From a virus, in IMG/VR virus record IMGVR_UViG_3300030102_000690, positions 1 to 32,863 of that record: a stretch of DNA of 32,863 nucleotides. The stretch is one strand, 5' to 3'. The translations under genes were made by a program, and so were the position numbers. Under the pieces are notes generated by a model. It saw nothing but the letters and a program-made list of their open reading frames with translations. It searched no databases and was not told where the DNA came from. Positions 23,919 through 30,969 of this stretch are shown one piece after another (position 1 is the first letter of the stretch; each line of letters begins with the position of its first letter).

Positions 23919-24290
23919 ATGACAGTTATTAACATACTATATAAACCATTGGATACTGTTCAATCTAAATACTTTTTTGGTTATACTCGTGGTGAAAATC
24001 CAAAGCAAATTGCAACAAGCAAACAGCTCTGGAAAGTTCAGGACTTAGTAAACAAACTGTATCACTACTATTATTGTATCCAAACAGTTGGTGAGCAAAT
24101 AAAAAACAAACAAATAGAAAACCAAATCGAGGAAACAAAAGCAACTCTTGATGAGATGAGTTGTATATCTTTACCCATGTCGAAAGAGAACATAGATAGA
24201 AAAATAAAATTGCTAACTCAGTTACTCGAATCAACACTTCCAAAGCTACATAATCTAGTTGAGGAATCAATTCAAATCAATTCAGCATAG
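23919..24290 (+). CDS. Hypothetical 123-aa early protein
   Basis: The start at ATG 23919 is set by GGAGG 5 bases upstream; the open frame begins at 23871. The 123 residues include a basic, Tyr-rich N-terminal half and a Lys/Glu/Ile-rich coiled-coil-like middle (EQIKNKQIENQIEETKATLD). It follows the resolvase directly. Function not recognised. Confidence 0.6.
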   Translation: MTVINILYKPLDTVQSKYFFGYTRGENPKQIATSKQLWKVQDLVNKLYHYYYCIQTVGEQIKNKQIENQIEETKATLDEMSCISLPMSKENIDRKIKLLTQLLESTLPKLHNLVEESIQINSA

Positions 24291-24298
24291 GAGAAAAC

Positions 24299-24784
24299 AT
24301 GTCTAAAGTCGTATCAATCAGTGAGGGTGGCAATGTCGCTACTCTTCTTTCTTTTCGTGATCCATCAAGAGCAAATGCACAACTGGTTCGTGAACTCAAT
24401 GCGTTATCCACTGTTCGCGTAAATGGTATTAATATCGAGGTTGATAAAGTTCCTGATGCTATTGCCGCCGTTGCGAATATCGAAGCGTATCTAACACCAC
24501 ACAAAAGAGAGAGAGTTGAGCAGTTGTTCTCTCGATGGAAGTACTTGTTCCAGCGTCCTTATGAAACGAGTATGGACGAGTGTAGTACGCGTGTAGATAT
24601 TATGATCGAGAGTTTGATAGATCTACCAGCAGATTGCATTATGCATATATACAATCAATCTATTAAGAGTTTTCGTATTCTACCACCTTACTCAGATGTT
24701 TATGCTTTGGTAAAGAAAGAGTATGAGATGCGTAAAATTTATCTCGAATTGTTTCAGAATAAAGTTGACGAGTTGCAGAAGTGA
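24299..24784 (+). CDS. Hypothetical 161-aa protein, replication-module type
   Basis: This protein has 161 residues and a GGAGAAAAC site just before ATG. The C-terminal half (LPADCIMHIYNQSIKSFRIL, then PPYSDVYALVKKEYEMRK) resembles small proteins that sit near replication and recombination genes in alphaproteobacterial phages, where an early PADV-type segment is followed by a P-T/S-x-x-x-L/V-x motif. It may help load or hold off host replication proteins. This is only a likeness recalled from memory. Confidence 0.5.
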   Translation: MSKVVSISEGGNVATLLSFRDPSRANAQLVRELNALSTVRVNGINIEVDKVPDAIAAVANIEAYLTPHKRERVEQLFSRWKYLFQRPYETSMDECSTRVDIMIESLIDLPADCIMHIYNQSIKSFRILPPYSDVYALVKKEYEMRKIYLELFQNKVDELQK

Positions 24785-24817
24785 AACTAATATAGCCATA
24801 TAAATAAGGAGAAAACT

Positions 24818-25672
24818 ATGGGAATCATTAACGATAGAAAAGATTTTATCGGTGGCACAGATGCTATCAGAATTATGAATGGTGACTGGTCTGACTTGTA
24901 TCAAGAGAAGCTTGGTATAGTTGAACCGGAAGATCTTTCAGAAAGTTTACCAGTTCAGCTTGGTATACACACAGAGCAGTTTAATCTCGATTGGTGGACA
25001 GAAAGACATCAACCTGGACTAGGTTTAGCTGGAACTAGAGTTAGATTGCAGTTTGGTCTAGGCAGTGGTGATCTAAATAAACTGCATGGTGTTCCGATGT
25101 TTGGCACCAGCGATATGATGTGCATTGATAGTAAAAATAAAAGCTATCTTGTCGAAGCAAAACACACAAATGCATTTACAAACATGGAAACTATTATCGA
25201 GAGATACATGCCGCAGTTACAGTTCTATATGTTTCTACACAATAACTATTGCGAGAGTGAAGGATATAAAGCTGATGGTATTTATCTTTCTGTAATATTT
25301 GGTAACAGCAAATGGGAATCAAAACACATATCATACGATCATGCCTACACAATGCACATGATAAGTTTGATTGTTAAGTTCTGGCGACATGTTCAAGGCA
25401 AGATGCCACCTAGCAATCGTGATGCGGAAACCCCAGATATTTCAAGCATCGCGATTGATAGGAAAGTAAAGCTAGATATGAACAGCAGTAATGAGTTCAT
25501 GGCTGATGCACACGACTATGTTGATACGCTCGAGTCTGCAAAGAAAAACGAGTCGGCAAAGAAAAGATTGATGAGCCACATACCACCAGATGTATATCAG
25601 ATGGATTGTGATTTATTGTCTGTAAACATAACCAACAAAAGAAGAACTATTAAAGTAAAGGAGCAAGCATGA
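24818..25672 (+). CDS. YqaJ-type (lambda exonuclease-fold) exonuclease
   Basis: This protein has 284 residues with GGAGAAAACT immediately before ATG. Family landmarks in order are IGGTDA (11-16), E53 in GIHTEQF, D99 in GTSDMMC, and E113-x-K115 in LVEAKH, with MPQLQFYM (131-138) after them. It resects double-strand ends to give single-stranded tails for the annealing protein two genes on. Length is typical of the family. Overlaps the next gene by 4 bases. Confidence 0.85.
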   Translation: MGIINDRKDFIGGTDAIRIMNGDWSDLYQEKLGIVEPEDLSESLPVQLGIHTEQFNLDWWTERHQPGLGLAGTRVRLQFGLGSGDLNKLHGVPMFGTSDMMCIDSKNKSYLVEAKHTNAFTNMETIIERYMPQLQFYMFLHNNYCESEGYKADGIYLSVIFGNSKWESKHISYDHAYTMHMISLIVKFWRHVQGKMPPSNRDAETPDISSIAIDRKVKLDMNSSNEFMADAHDYVDTLESAKKNESAKKRLMSHIPPDVYQMDCDLLSVNITNKRRTIKVKEQA

Positions 25673-25896
25673 GAGGTAAAAGAAGAAAAGATAAAGAGCT
25701 TTGGTCAGGTAAATGGCTAAATATAAGGATGGTTCAAATACATCCAGATGGTGACTGGTCAATGTTTGTTGAAGACAGGCATTTTAATCTTAGACATTTT
25801 GATGAAATAAAGATGCATCCATCAGATGTACGCATGATGACATCACTTGCTCAAGATGCAGTTAGAAAATATGAAACAGATGAGGAGATAGCATGA
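25669..25896 (+). CDS. Hypothetical 75-aa protein between exonuclease and annealase
   Basis: This protein has 75 residues. A very basic start (MRGKRRKDKELWSGKW) is followed by a strand-like DGDWSMFVEDRHFNLRHF segment and an acidic end. Both ends overlap neighbours by 4 bases (ATGA), so it is translationally coupled to the recombination genes. It could be a partner of the exonuclease. Not recognised. Confidence 0.65.
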   Translation: MRGKRRKDKELWSGKWLNIRMVQIHPDGDWSMFVEDRHFNLRHFDEIKMHPSDVRMMTSLAQDAVRKYETDEEIA

Positions 25897-26399
25897 GTAA
25901 AATAGAAAAATCAAAGCTGTATGAAGATCGAATGGCTATATGGAACGCAATATGTGAAACAGATCAGAAGCATATGAAGAAAGTAAGTATAGGTTCTCGA
26001 TCTTTTAATACTGTTGATGCTCAGTATCAGATTAAAAAGATGACAGAAACATTTGGTCCAGTTGGTATAGGGTGGGGATATGATGTCGAATATGATTATC
26101 CATGTCATGCTGATGTAATGATGGTAGTTGCACGTGTCACTGTTTGGCATACTCTACCAGAAAATAAATTTGGACCAGTTGCTGGGTGTCGAACATTTAT
26201 CTCTAATGCACAAGTTAACGGCAAGCCTTTAGTAAGAAGAATTAGTGATGAAGAAGCTACTAAATCAGCAATGACCGATGCCCTAACAAAAGCTCTATCG
26301 CACATAGGGTGTGATGCAGATATGTTTCTTGGTAAATATGACGGCAATAAGTATGAGCCTGGAAATAATAAAAATACTAAATCTAATCCATTAATTTAA
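25893..26399 (+). CDS. Single-strand annealing protein (Rad52/ERF-like)
   Basis: This protein has 168 residues. Landmarks are QYQIKKMTETFGPVGIGWGY (44-63) and DEEATKSAMTDALTKALSHI (119-138) followed by GCDADMFLG, characteristic of phage recombinases of the Rad52/ERF/Sak type. Its place after a YqaJ exonuclease is the usual pairing. It anneals complementary single strands to join DNA ends, so it may build the concatemers needed for packaging. The exact subfamily is unsure. Confidence 0.75.
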   Translation: MSKIEKSKLYEDRMAIWNAICETDQKHMKKVSIGSRSFNTVDAQYQIKKMTETFGPVGIGWGYDVEYDYPCHADVMMVVARVTVWHTLPENKFGPVAGCRTFISNAQVNGKPLVRRISDEEATKSAMTDALTKALSHIGCDADMFLGKYDGNKYEPGNNKNTKSNPLI

Positions 26400-26410
26400 T
26401 AGGAGGTAAT

Positions 26411-26794
26411 ATGGATCAACAATACGATAACAATAACAAAGGTGTGCTTTACATGCAGACAAAAACAAATCTTAGTCTGATTGGTACTGGTACTCTTAAT
26501 GATGATGGTGAAGAAAAGCGTATTGCTATCACAAGAGATACAATGCCAGACGGACAAGTTGTTCGAGATGTGTATGTCAAAGTAGGACGCATGTGGGATA
26601 ACTCCTCAGACAATCCATCAGCACCACAGATATCTGGTGTAATAGGTGTTAACTCTGGAGAGAAGCGTATTGCCGCTTGGCTAAAAGACTCGAAAGCTGG
26701 TCAAATATTATCGCTCGAGGTTACAGAAAAAAGAGCATCAGCAGAACAAAATAATATTGACAAAGAACTTCAAGATGATGAAATACCGTTTTAG
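26411..26794 (+). CDS. SSB-like single-stranded DNA-binding protein
   Basis: This protein has 127 residues with an AGGAGGT site 5 bases before ATG. A second ATG at 26453 is weaker. The C-terminus is acidic and ends DDEIPF, almost the DDDIPF tip through which bacterial SSB recruits partners. The core (LIGTGTLNDDGEEKRIAI, then VRDVYVKVGRMW) could form an OB fold. It sits right after the annealing protein. Fold assignment is inferred; the tail is directly visible. Confidence 0.65.
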   Translation: MDQQYDNNNKGVLYMQTKTNLSLIGTGTLNDDGEEKRIAITRDTMPDGQVVRDVYVKVGRMWDNSSDNPSAPQISGVIGVNSGEKRIAAWLKDSKAGQILSLEVTEKRASAEQNNIDKELQDDEIPF

Positions 26795-26830
26795 GAACAT
26801 AGTTTTCTCCAAATAAACTAATCCTAAAAC
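26788..26830 (+). other. Stem-loop over the SSB stop codon
   Basis: GTTTTAGGA (26788-26796, including the stop codon) and TCCTAAAAC (26822-26830) are exact inverted repeats. The loop holds CATAGTTTTCTCC (26798-26810), the exact complement of this phage's start signal GGAGAAAACTATG. Confidence 0.55.
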
Positions 26831-26833
26831 ATG

Positions 26834-26877
26834 CTAGGAGGTCTAATACTGCTCTGCTTGCCAGACCTCCTAGTTTT
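26834..26877 (+). terminator. Stem-loop followed by four T
   Basis: CTAGGAGGTCT (26834-26844) and AGACCTCCTAG (26863-26873) pair perfectly over 11 bases around an 18-base loop, then TTTT. The form is that of an intrinsic terminator for the early operon, although one more gene follows on this strand. Confidence 0.6.
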
Positions 26878-26893
26878 ACCAGCGGAGATAACT

Positions 26894-27106
26894 ATGATAG
26901 AAAAGATGACACACACTATCATTCTCATGCTGACTATTGATCTCGAGTCTGCAAGAGAATGTCAGAAACTTAGCGAACAAGTATATAAAGAAAACAGATG
27001 CTTTGAAGCCTATAACATCTACAGCACAGTACCACCTCGCAAACCAGATAACTTTGAAGATATTATTTCTCTGTACATAGAACGCAAGAAACTATGGGAA
27101 AAATGA
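26894..27106 (+). CDS. Hypothetical 70-aa protein, last early gene
   Basis: ATG 26894 is chosen because GGAGATAACT lies directly before it. The frame is open back to ATG 26831, which would add a hydrophobic stretch (GLILLCLPDLLVLP) read through the stem-loop but has no ribosome site. The 70 residues (MIEKMTHTIILMLTIDLESA at the start) are helical and charged. Not recognised. Confidence 0.5.
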   Translation: MIEKMTHTIILMLTIDLESARECQKLSEQVYKENRCFEAYNIYSTVPPRKPDNFEDIISLYIERKKLWEK

Positions 27107-27122
27107 AACATATCGAGAACGA

Positions 27123-27165
27123 TTGGTATCATATGGAGTACAGTTTGGTATCAAATGAGATACAG
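27123..27165. repeat. Tandem 21-bp direct repeat at the convergent junction
   Basis: Copies at 27123-27143 and 27145-27165 begin TTGGTATCA and end TACAG/GTACAG, matching at 17 of 21 positions. They lie between the ends of the early and late modules. Confidence 0.65.
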
Positions 27166-27174
27166 CTGTATTCT
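27135..27174. terminator. Candidate bidirectional stop signal
   Basis: GGAGTACAG (27135-27143) can pair with CTGTATTCT (27166-27174) with G-U pairs, around a 22-base loop that itself holds TATC/GATA. It fills the 68-base gap between converging genes. No long T-run is present. Confidence 0.4.
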
Positions 27175-27285
27175 CTATGGTACTGTAGTTTTCCAAAGGT
27201 ATTCTAACCACAACTCTGGCGGCCCATCGTAATCATCAAAGTCAAAAGCTAGTTGTCTAGGTATGCAATTGGAAGTGAGGTCCAT
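27175..27285 (-). CDS. Possible 36-aa protein overlapping the endolysin end
   Basis: ATG 27285 to TAG 27175, overlapping the endolysin by 29 bases. The peptide starts MDLTSNCIPRQLAFDFDDYD and ends with a Trp/Leu-rich segment (ELWLEYLWKTTVP). The even mix of acidic and aromatic residues looks coding rather than random. No strong ribosome site; translation could be coupled to the endolysin. Function unknown. Confidence 0.5.
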   Translation of the reverse strand: MDLTSNCIPRQLAFDFDDYDGPPELWLEYLWKTTVP

Positions 27286-27724
27286 CGATGAACGGACGTC
27301 TTGATTCGGCTCTTCTTGTGTCGATATAGTCATTCATTAAATCCTCTGCACTATCCGGTGACATAGTAAGAAGCTTGTGCCATGCCGCACCCCAAACCAA
27401 ATCAACCCCAACTTCTTTGCCAGCCTTACGCATAGCATCAGCTATGTTATCATAATCCACAATATCCCAAGATGGATTACTGCCATCATAAGCCATAAGG
27501 TCAACAGCATGCGCATAACCATCCTCTTGAATCAAATGTTTACTAGCCATAGTCTGCGATTTGCCAGACTCATACAATTTCTTTTGAGTTTCTAAATCAC
27601 GAACACCATAGATAACCCCAAAGTCTACATCAGTGTACTCAATTGCTTTCTTAACAACCTCAACAAGCTTAGGATGTACTCCATCCAGTTTATCCAGCGA
27701 CCGTTGTGATAATTTAAATGCCAT
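27257..27724 (-). CDS. Endolysin, M15 family peptidase
   Basis: This is 155 residues from ATG 27724, which has AGGAG 7 bases upstream. The zinc-site motifs are SKH (61-63) and AHAVD (71-75) with a late GPHFQL; this pattern fits L-Ala-D-Glu peptidases that cut the cell-wall cross-peptide. A longer frame from ATG 27805 (MGNNWEKRRENLRIHRDW) is open and plausible as protein, so a 27-residue extension cannot be excluded. No signal peptide is visible, so release would depend on the holins upstream. Confidence 0.85.
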   Translation of the reverse strand: MAFKLSQRSLDKLDGVHPKLVEVVKKAIEYTDVDFGVIYGVRDLETQKKLYESGKSQTMASKHLIQEDGYAHAVDLMAYDGSNPSWDIVDYDNIADAMRKAGKEVGVDLVWGAAWHKLLTMSPDSAEDLMNDYIDTRRAESRRPFIDGPHFQLHT

Positions 27725-27794
27725 ATCTTTTCTCCTAAAGTTTCTAATATCCCAATCCCTATGTATGCGAAGATTCTCACGACGTTTCTCCCAA

Positions 27795-28160
27795 TTATTT
27801 CCCATTCTTTCGTAGCCCAAAGAATTTAGTCACTGAGCGTATGCCAAAGCTGGCGGCTACAATACAACCTAAAGTTACCTGATACCACTCAGGCATCGTT
27901 TCTAAAGCTTTAAAACCCTGTTCTACTATATCTCTACCCCACTCACCCATAAAACAGAGAATAAGAGGTATACTAAATAAAATTACAAGATATTCGTCCT
28001 TCCAGCTAGACTGAGATCCTTTCATAGCCTCGAGATCCCAGTCAATATCACCAGTCAACTGCTTCTTTTTTATCTCCAGGTTAAGTTTTTGTGACTCAGC
28101 TTTAGATTCTATCCATGTAGATGCCATACCACCAACAAGTTGTAGTGCTTTGAATATCAT
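27795..28160 (-). CDS. GTA-type 3-TM holin-like protein
   Basis: This protein has 121 residues. A charged N-terminal helix (SKAESQKLNLEIKKKQLTGD) is followed by a SSWKDEYLVILFSIPLILCF segment, a second hydrophobic stretch near WYQVTLGCIVAASFG and a basic end. This arrangement matches the family named holin of 3 TMs for gene-transfer release. It would permeabilise the inner membrane for the endolysin. Overlaps the upstream 54-aa gene (ATGA). Confidence 0.75.
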   Translation of the reverse strand: MIFKALQLVGGMASTWIESKAESQKLNLEIKKKQLTGDIDWDLEAMKGSQSSWKDEYLVILFSIPLILCFMGEWGRDIVEQGFKALETMPEWYQVTLGCIVAASFGIRSVTKFFGLRKNGK

Positions 28161-28321
28161 TTGCCTACATCTTTCATTGCTTTTTTATGCGCGGCACTAA
28201 ATGAGGTTCCTTTAGCCATCATCTTAGCCATAGATACCATATGTTTTTTAGAATGATGCTTACTGTGCTTCATCATAGTTTTCTTCTGTCGGTCTGTTAG
28301 CTTATCGTAAAGAGCTTTCAT
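28157..28321 (-). CDS. Small Lys/His/Met-rich protein
   Basis: ATG 28321 to TGA 28157, 54 residues, start MKALYDKLTDRQKKTMMKHS, with runs of Lys, His and Met and no membrane segment. It overlaps the holin-like genes on each side. Small basic proteins of this kind are common between phage lysis genes. Function unknown. Confidence 0.65.
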   Translation of the reverse strand: MKALYDKLTDRQKKTMMKHSKHHSKKHMVSMAKMMAKGTSFSAAHKKAMKDVGK

Positions 28322-28517
28322 TATTAGTTTCCTTTCCTAACCATATAGCAAATGAGCCAGTCATCGCACCAGTAACTACAGACACCAAGCCAGCTTGTTG
28401 AGTGGTTAAATCAGGCTGGCTCAATGCCCACTCGATACACCTAATGTAAACACAGGTCATAGCTAGCATCATCAAGCGTGGGAGGATTCGCCACTTGTCG
28501 AGCGTTTCTGGTGTCAT
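28302..28517 (-). CDS. Two-TM holin-like protein
   Basis: This protein has 71 residues. There is a hydrophobic stretch at RLMMLAMTCVYIRCIEWAL and a second at LVSVVTGAMTGSFAIWLG, separated by a polar turn (SQPDLTTQQ), with a charged C-terminus. This is the layout of a class II holin. Starts in the stop of the upstream gene. Confidence 0.7.
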   Translation of the reverse strand: MTPETLDKWRILPRLMMLAMTCVYIRCIEWALSQPDLTTQQAGLVSVVTGAMTGSFAIWLGKETNNESSLR

Positions 28518-29014
28518 CAGCCTATGTTTCCCCTATCGAGTTGTACCAATCCATATACAAAAGCAAGTAATATACCCATACCAATTACAAGAACAAGTAA
28601 TACTACGATAACTGTAATTATCTTTTGTCGCAATATTTGTTTATCATATATCTCTTTCTGCCTACGCTTGCGTATATCACCTTCCATCTTAAGCAATTCA
28701 TTCCATGCTTGTGTACCATGTTTAAACTTAATGAACTGCTGTAGCTCATATCGCTGTGCTTCAAGCTGTTTCTTAGCAGTCAATGCTTCAACAGCTTCTT
28801 GCTCAATGCTATCTTTGCGTGTGAGTTTTGTAATGAAAGAAGGATTCTTAGCTCTCTTCTGTGCGTTCTCGATATCTGATGCGGCACTCATCCATTTGGA
28901 TAAGTCATTCCCCATACTCTGAATATCTTTTCCAACCTGAAAAGCACGCTTCAACCCATTAAATGCCGTGTTAGCTGTTGCGACGGCGGCACTAATTGTT
29001 AATGGGTCGAGCAT
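28517..29014 (-). CDS. Coiled-coil protein with C-terminal membrane span
   Basis: This protein has 165 residues. A long helical, charged region (ERA-rich, including SIEQEAVEALTAKKQLEAQR) is followed by a single strong span near 131-155 (IITVIVVLLVLVIGMGILLA). It lies between two lysis-type proteins. It could be a lysis regulator or spanin-like bridge, but it lacks a clear signal peptide or lipobox. The start abuts the stop of the XhlA-like gene. Confidence 0.6.
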   Translation of the reverse strand: MLDPLTISAAVATANTAFNGLKRAFQVGKDIQSMGNDLSKWMSAASDIENAQKRAKNPSFITKLTRKDSIEQEAVEALTAKKQLEAQRYELQQFIKFKHGTQAWNELLKMEGDIRKRRQKEIYDKQILRQKIITVIVVLLVLVIGMGILLAFVYGLVQLDRGNIG

Positions 29015-29173
29015 TTAACTAACTTGTGATAGAACTCCGATAAGCATAGTAATAACAGCACCCATGCCACCGATTAATACCACCTCTAATCGTTTTAATC
29101 TGTAAAAGATTTCTTTGAACTGAATATGATTTTCAGTTTCTAGTTTCGTTATGCGTTCCGTCAGCTTAGTCAT
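29015..29173 (-). CDS. XhlA-like small membrane protein
   Basis: ATG 29173 to TAA 29015, 52 residues, too short for most gene lists. An amphipathic heptad-like start (TKLTERITKLETENHIQFKE) is followed by a membrane span (VVLIGGMGAVITMLIGVL). This is the classic XhlA/haemolysin layout, associated with holin function. It shares one base with the stop of the upstream gene and directly abuts the next. Confidence 0.65.
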   Translation of the reverse strand: MTKLTERITKLETENHIQFKEIFYRLKRLEVVLIGGMGAVITMLIGVLSQVS

Positions 29174-29586
29174 CAGCTAGGCTTAGTAGGAAAGGTAACA
29201 GAGGACATATCTAGCGACCCATCACTTGATAACTTTGGTGATGCACTAGCTGGTAAATCTCTAAGCTGTTGTCGATAGGTTTTCCAGTTATCGGCAAGAG
29301 TTACATCAGAGTTTGCCATCCAATCTGTTTCAGCAAGCAATCTATTGCGTTCAACTCTAAGCAATCGCATAGGCTCTGCATTGACTAGCTCTGTCTTTTT
29401 ATCGCTTACAGCTTTCCATGTTGTCCCAAAGTCTGATGGTTTATCACTCTCGATAGCTGAACCATTGCTGTCTGCTCCTGTAACTTTACGAAACATAGCG
29501 TTGAACTCTTCTTCATTTGTAGGCTCTCCTCTGAGTACCCACTCTGTAACTCCTAAACTCGATAATGCTGTTGCTACATCTGTCAT
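29173..29586 (-). CDS. Tail fibre assembly chaperone-like protein
   Basis: This protein has 137 residues. The C-terminal half (RNRLLAETDWMANSDVTLAD, then NWKTYRQQLRDLP) is the pattern seen in many phage tail-fibre or tail-assembly proteins next to fibre genes. It probably helps fold or attach the fibre or appendage proteins encoded just upstream. The N-terminal part is variable. Overlaps its upstream neighbour by 4 bases. Confidence 0.7.
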   Translation of the reverse strand: MTDVATALSSLGVTEWVLRGEPTNEEEFNAMFRKVTGADSNGSAIESDKPSDFGTTWKAVSDKKTELVNAEPMRLLRVERNRLLAETDWMANSDVTLADNWKTYRQQLRDLPASASPKLSSDGSLDMSSVTFPTKPS

Positions 29587-30179
29587 TGTTTTATCTCCTG
29601 TATTATAATAGCTGTATTTCCACCAGCTTGACCATCTGAGCCTGCTGTTGGTTTATTCCAATACACAGTTTTGCCAGTGCCTGATGTGCCTAAAGTAAGT
29701 TGGTAAGTTCTTGCATCTGTTCCAGAATAAGTATCTTTTAAAAAAGCTGAACAAGGTTGAACTGAATAATCATAGTGTATTCTTGAACCACTTGCGTTGT
29801 TAGGTGAATCATCATGCCAAAAGAAAGGCTCTCTTGTAAAACTCCCCACAGTAAATTTTCCTCTTGCAGCATCTGGATTAGTAGAGCCATTAACATATCC
29901 AGTTAACGAACCACCTATTTCCCTTCTCATTGCAAGGCCATGATCATCATTGCTATTTTTAGGAGCAAACCACCAATTTACTGTAATAAACATATGACTG
30001 TTAGAAAATTTAGGAGTAATAGTACAAGACAAAGTGTTTTGTTCTGTATTTGCACTTAGACTATAGGTTGCACTTCCATAACTTGTATTGCTTACTGTTT
30101 GCACCACATGACCAGCTGGCATAGACACAGTTCCAGCCGTTGTCTTACCCTGAATTGTATCGACTTTAAGTGTACTCAT
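29583..30179 (-). CDS. Tail appendage protein, paralog A
   Basis: This protein has 198 residues. It starts STLKVDTIQGKTTAGTVSMP followed by AGHVVQ, and ends in a short hydrophobic strand (AIIIQEIKQ). It shares the opening and end with the next gene upstream (30176-30664), so the two are paralogs whose central regions differ. This layout is common in phage structural fibre or receptor-binding appendages. Overlaps both neighbours by 4 bases. Confidence 0.7.
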   Translation of the reverse strand: MSTLKVDTIQGKTTAGTVSMPAGHVVQTVSNTSYGSATYSLSANTEQNTLSCTITPKFSNSHMFITVNWWFAPKNSNDDHGLAMRREIGGSLTGYVNGSTNPDAARGKFTVGSFTREPFFWHDDSPNNASGSRIHYDYSVQPCSAFLKDTYSGTDARTYQLTLGTSGTGKTVYWNKPTAGSDGQAGGNTAIIIQEIKQ

Positions 30180-30664
30180 TGCGCTATCTCCTGTAACACT
30201 ATAATGCTGTCTTTACCATCTACATCAATATAGATTGTTGGACCACCAGAGGCAACTTTGGCGAACACTGTGTAAACTGTAGCACTAGTTGTTGAAGGAC
30301 TATCAATAGTCATAAGGTTTTCTGGTGTATTTAAAAGAAGACCAGAGCTTCCATAATCATATAATCTATGTGCCTTAGTTGATATTGCTGAAGAACCTCT
30401 GTATATAGCAAGTTCTCCTGCTGCATTTTGAATTCCTCCACTTGCGTGATAAAGACCAATATTTACCATGACAAGAATTTTACTAGTTGAAAATTTTGGT
30501 GTTATTGTTGCTGTTAAACTTGTAGTTACAAAAGATGTACTGGTAATTTGTCTTTGTGTATTAGTTGTGCCACTGACAACTTGCACCACATGACCAGCTG
30601 GCATCTGCACAGTACCGCTTGCGGTCACTCCTTCAATTTTGTCTGCTTTTAATGTTGAGGTCAT
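30176..30664 (-). CDS. Tail appendage protein, paralog B
   Basis: This protein has 162 residues. It opens STLKADKIEGVTASGTVQMP then AGHVVQ, and ends SIIVLQEIAQ, matching its neighbour at the ends but with a different, shorter middle. The middle is the expected place for receptor contacts, which is inference. Overlaps its neighbours by 4 bases. Confidence 0.7.
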   Translation of the reverse strand: MTSTLKADKIEGVTASGTVQMPAGHVVQVVSGTTNTQRQITSTSFVTTSLTATITPKFSTSKILVMVNIGLYHASGGIQNAAGELAIYRGSSAISTKAHRLYDYGSSGLLLNTPENLMTIDSPSTTSATVYTVFAKVASGGPTIYIDVDGKDSIIVLQEIAQ

Positions 30665-30918
30665 TTTAATTTTGCCTGTTCTGCTATGTGGTCAGCGTAT
30701 GCTTTCTTTACTGCATCTGTGTGAAACTGTGCCACCATTGCTTTTACATCTGCACTTTCATTTGTGCTGTCACTATCTGGTGCTAAACTATGGCGATGAT
30801 AGGAGCGTGATATTTCAACACCATCTTCTTTTATCACAGTTGCTGTCCTGATTTGAATGTGTTTAAAATCACCTACAACTTCTATTTTGTCTTGTATTGT
30901 TTCTTTTGTTATTGCCAT
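30661..30918 (-). CDS. Small conserved phage protein in the fibre region
   Basis: This protein has 85 residues. A strand-rich N-terminal half (DKIEVVGDFKHIQIRTATVI, then KEDGVEISRSYHRH) and a helical C-terminal half (AMVAQFHTDAVKKAYADHI) match a small family often seen beside phage fibre genes. Exact role unknown. Follows a 51-base gap with a short hairpin (30951-30965). Confidence 0.6.
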   Translation of the reverse strand: MAITKETIQDKIEVVGDFKHIQIRTATVIKEDGVEISRSYHRHSLAPDSDSTNESADVKAMVAQFHTDAVKKAYADHIAEQAKLK

Positions 30919-30950
30919 ACTTTAACTCCTTTTGACTGTGGACTGACAAC

Positions 30951-30965
30951 CCAGTTTCAAACTGG
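30951..30965. other. Short inverted repeat between fibre-region genes
   Basis: CCAGTT and AACTGG flank TCA. It is short and has no T-run on either side; a weak RNA hairpin at best. Confidence 0.3.
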
Positions 30966-30969
30966 TGTA

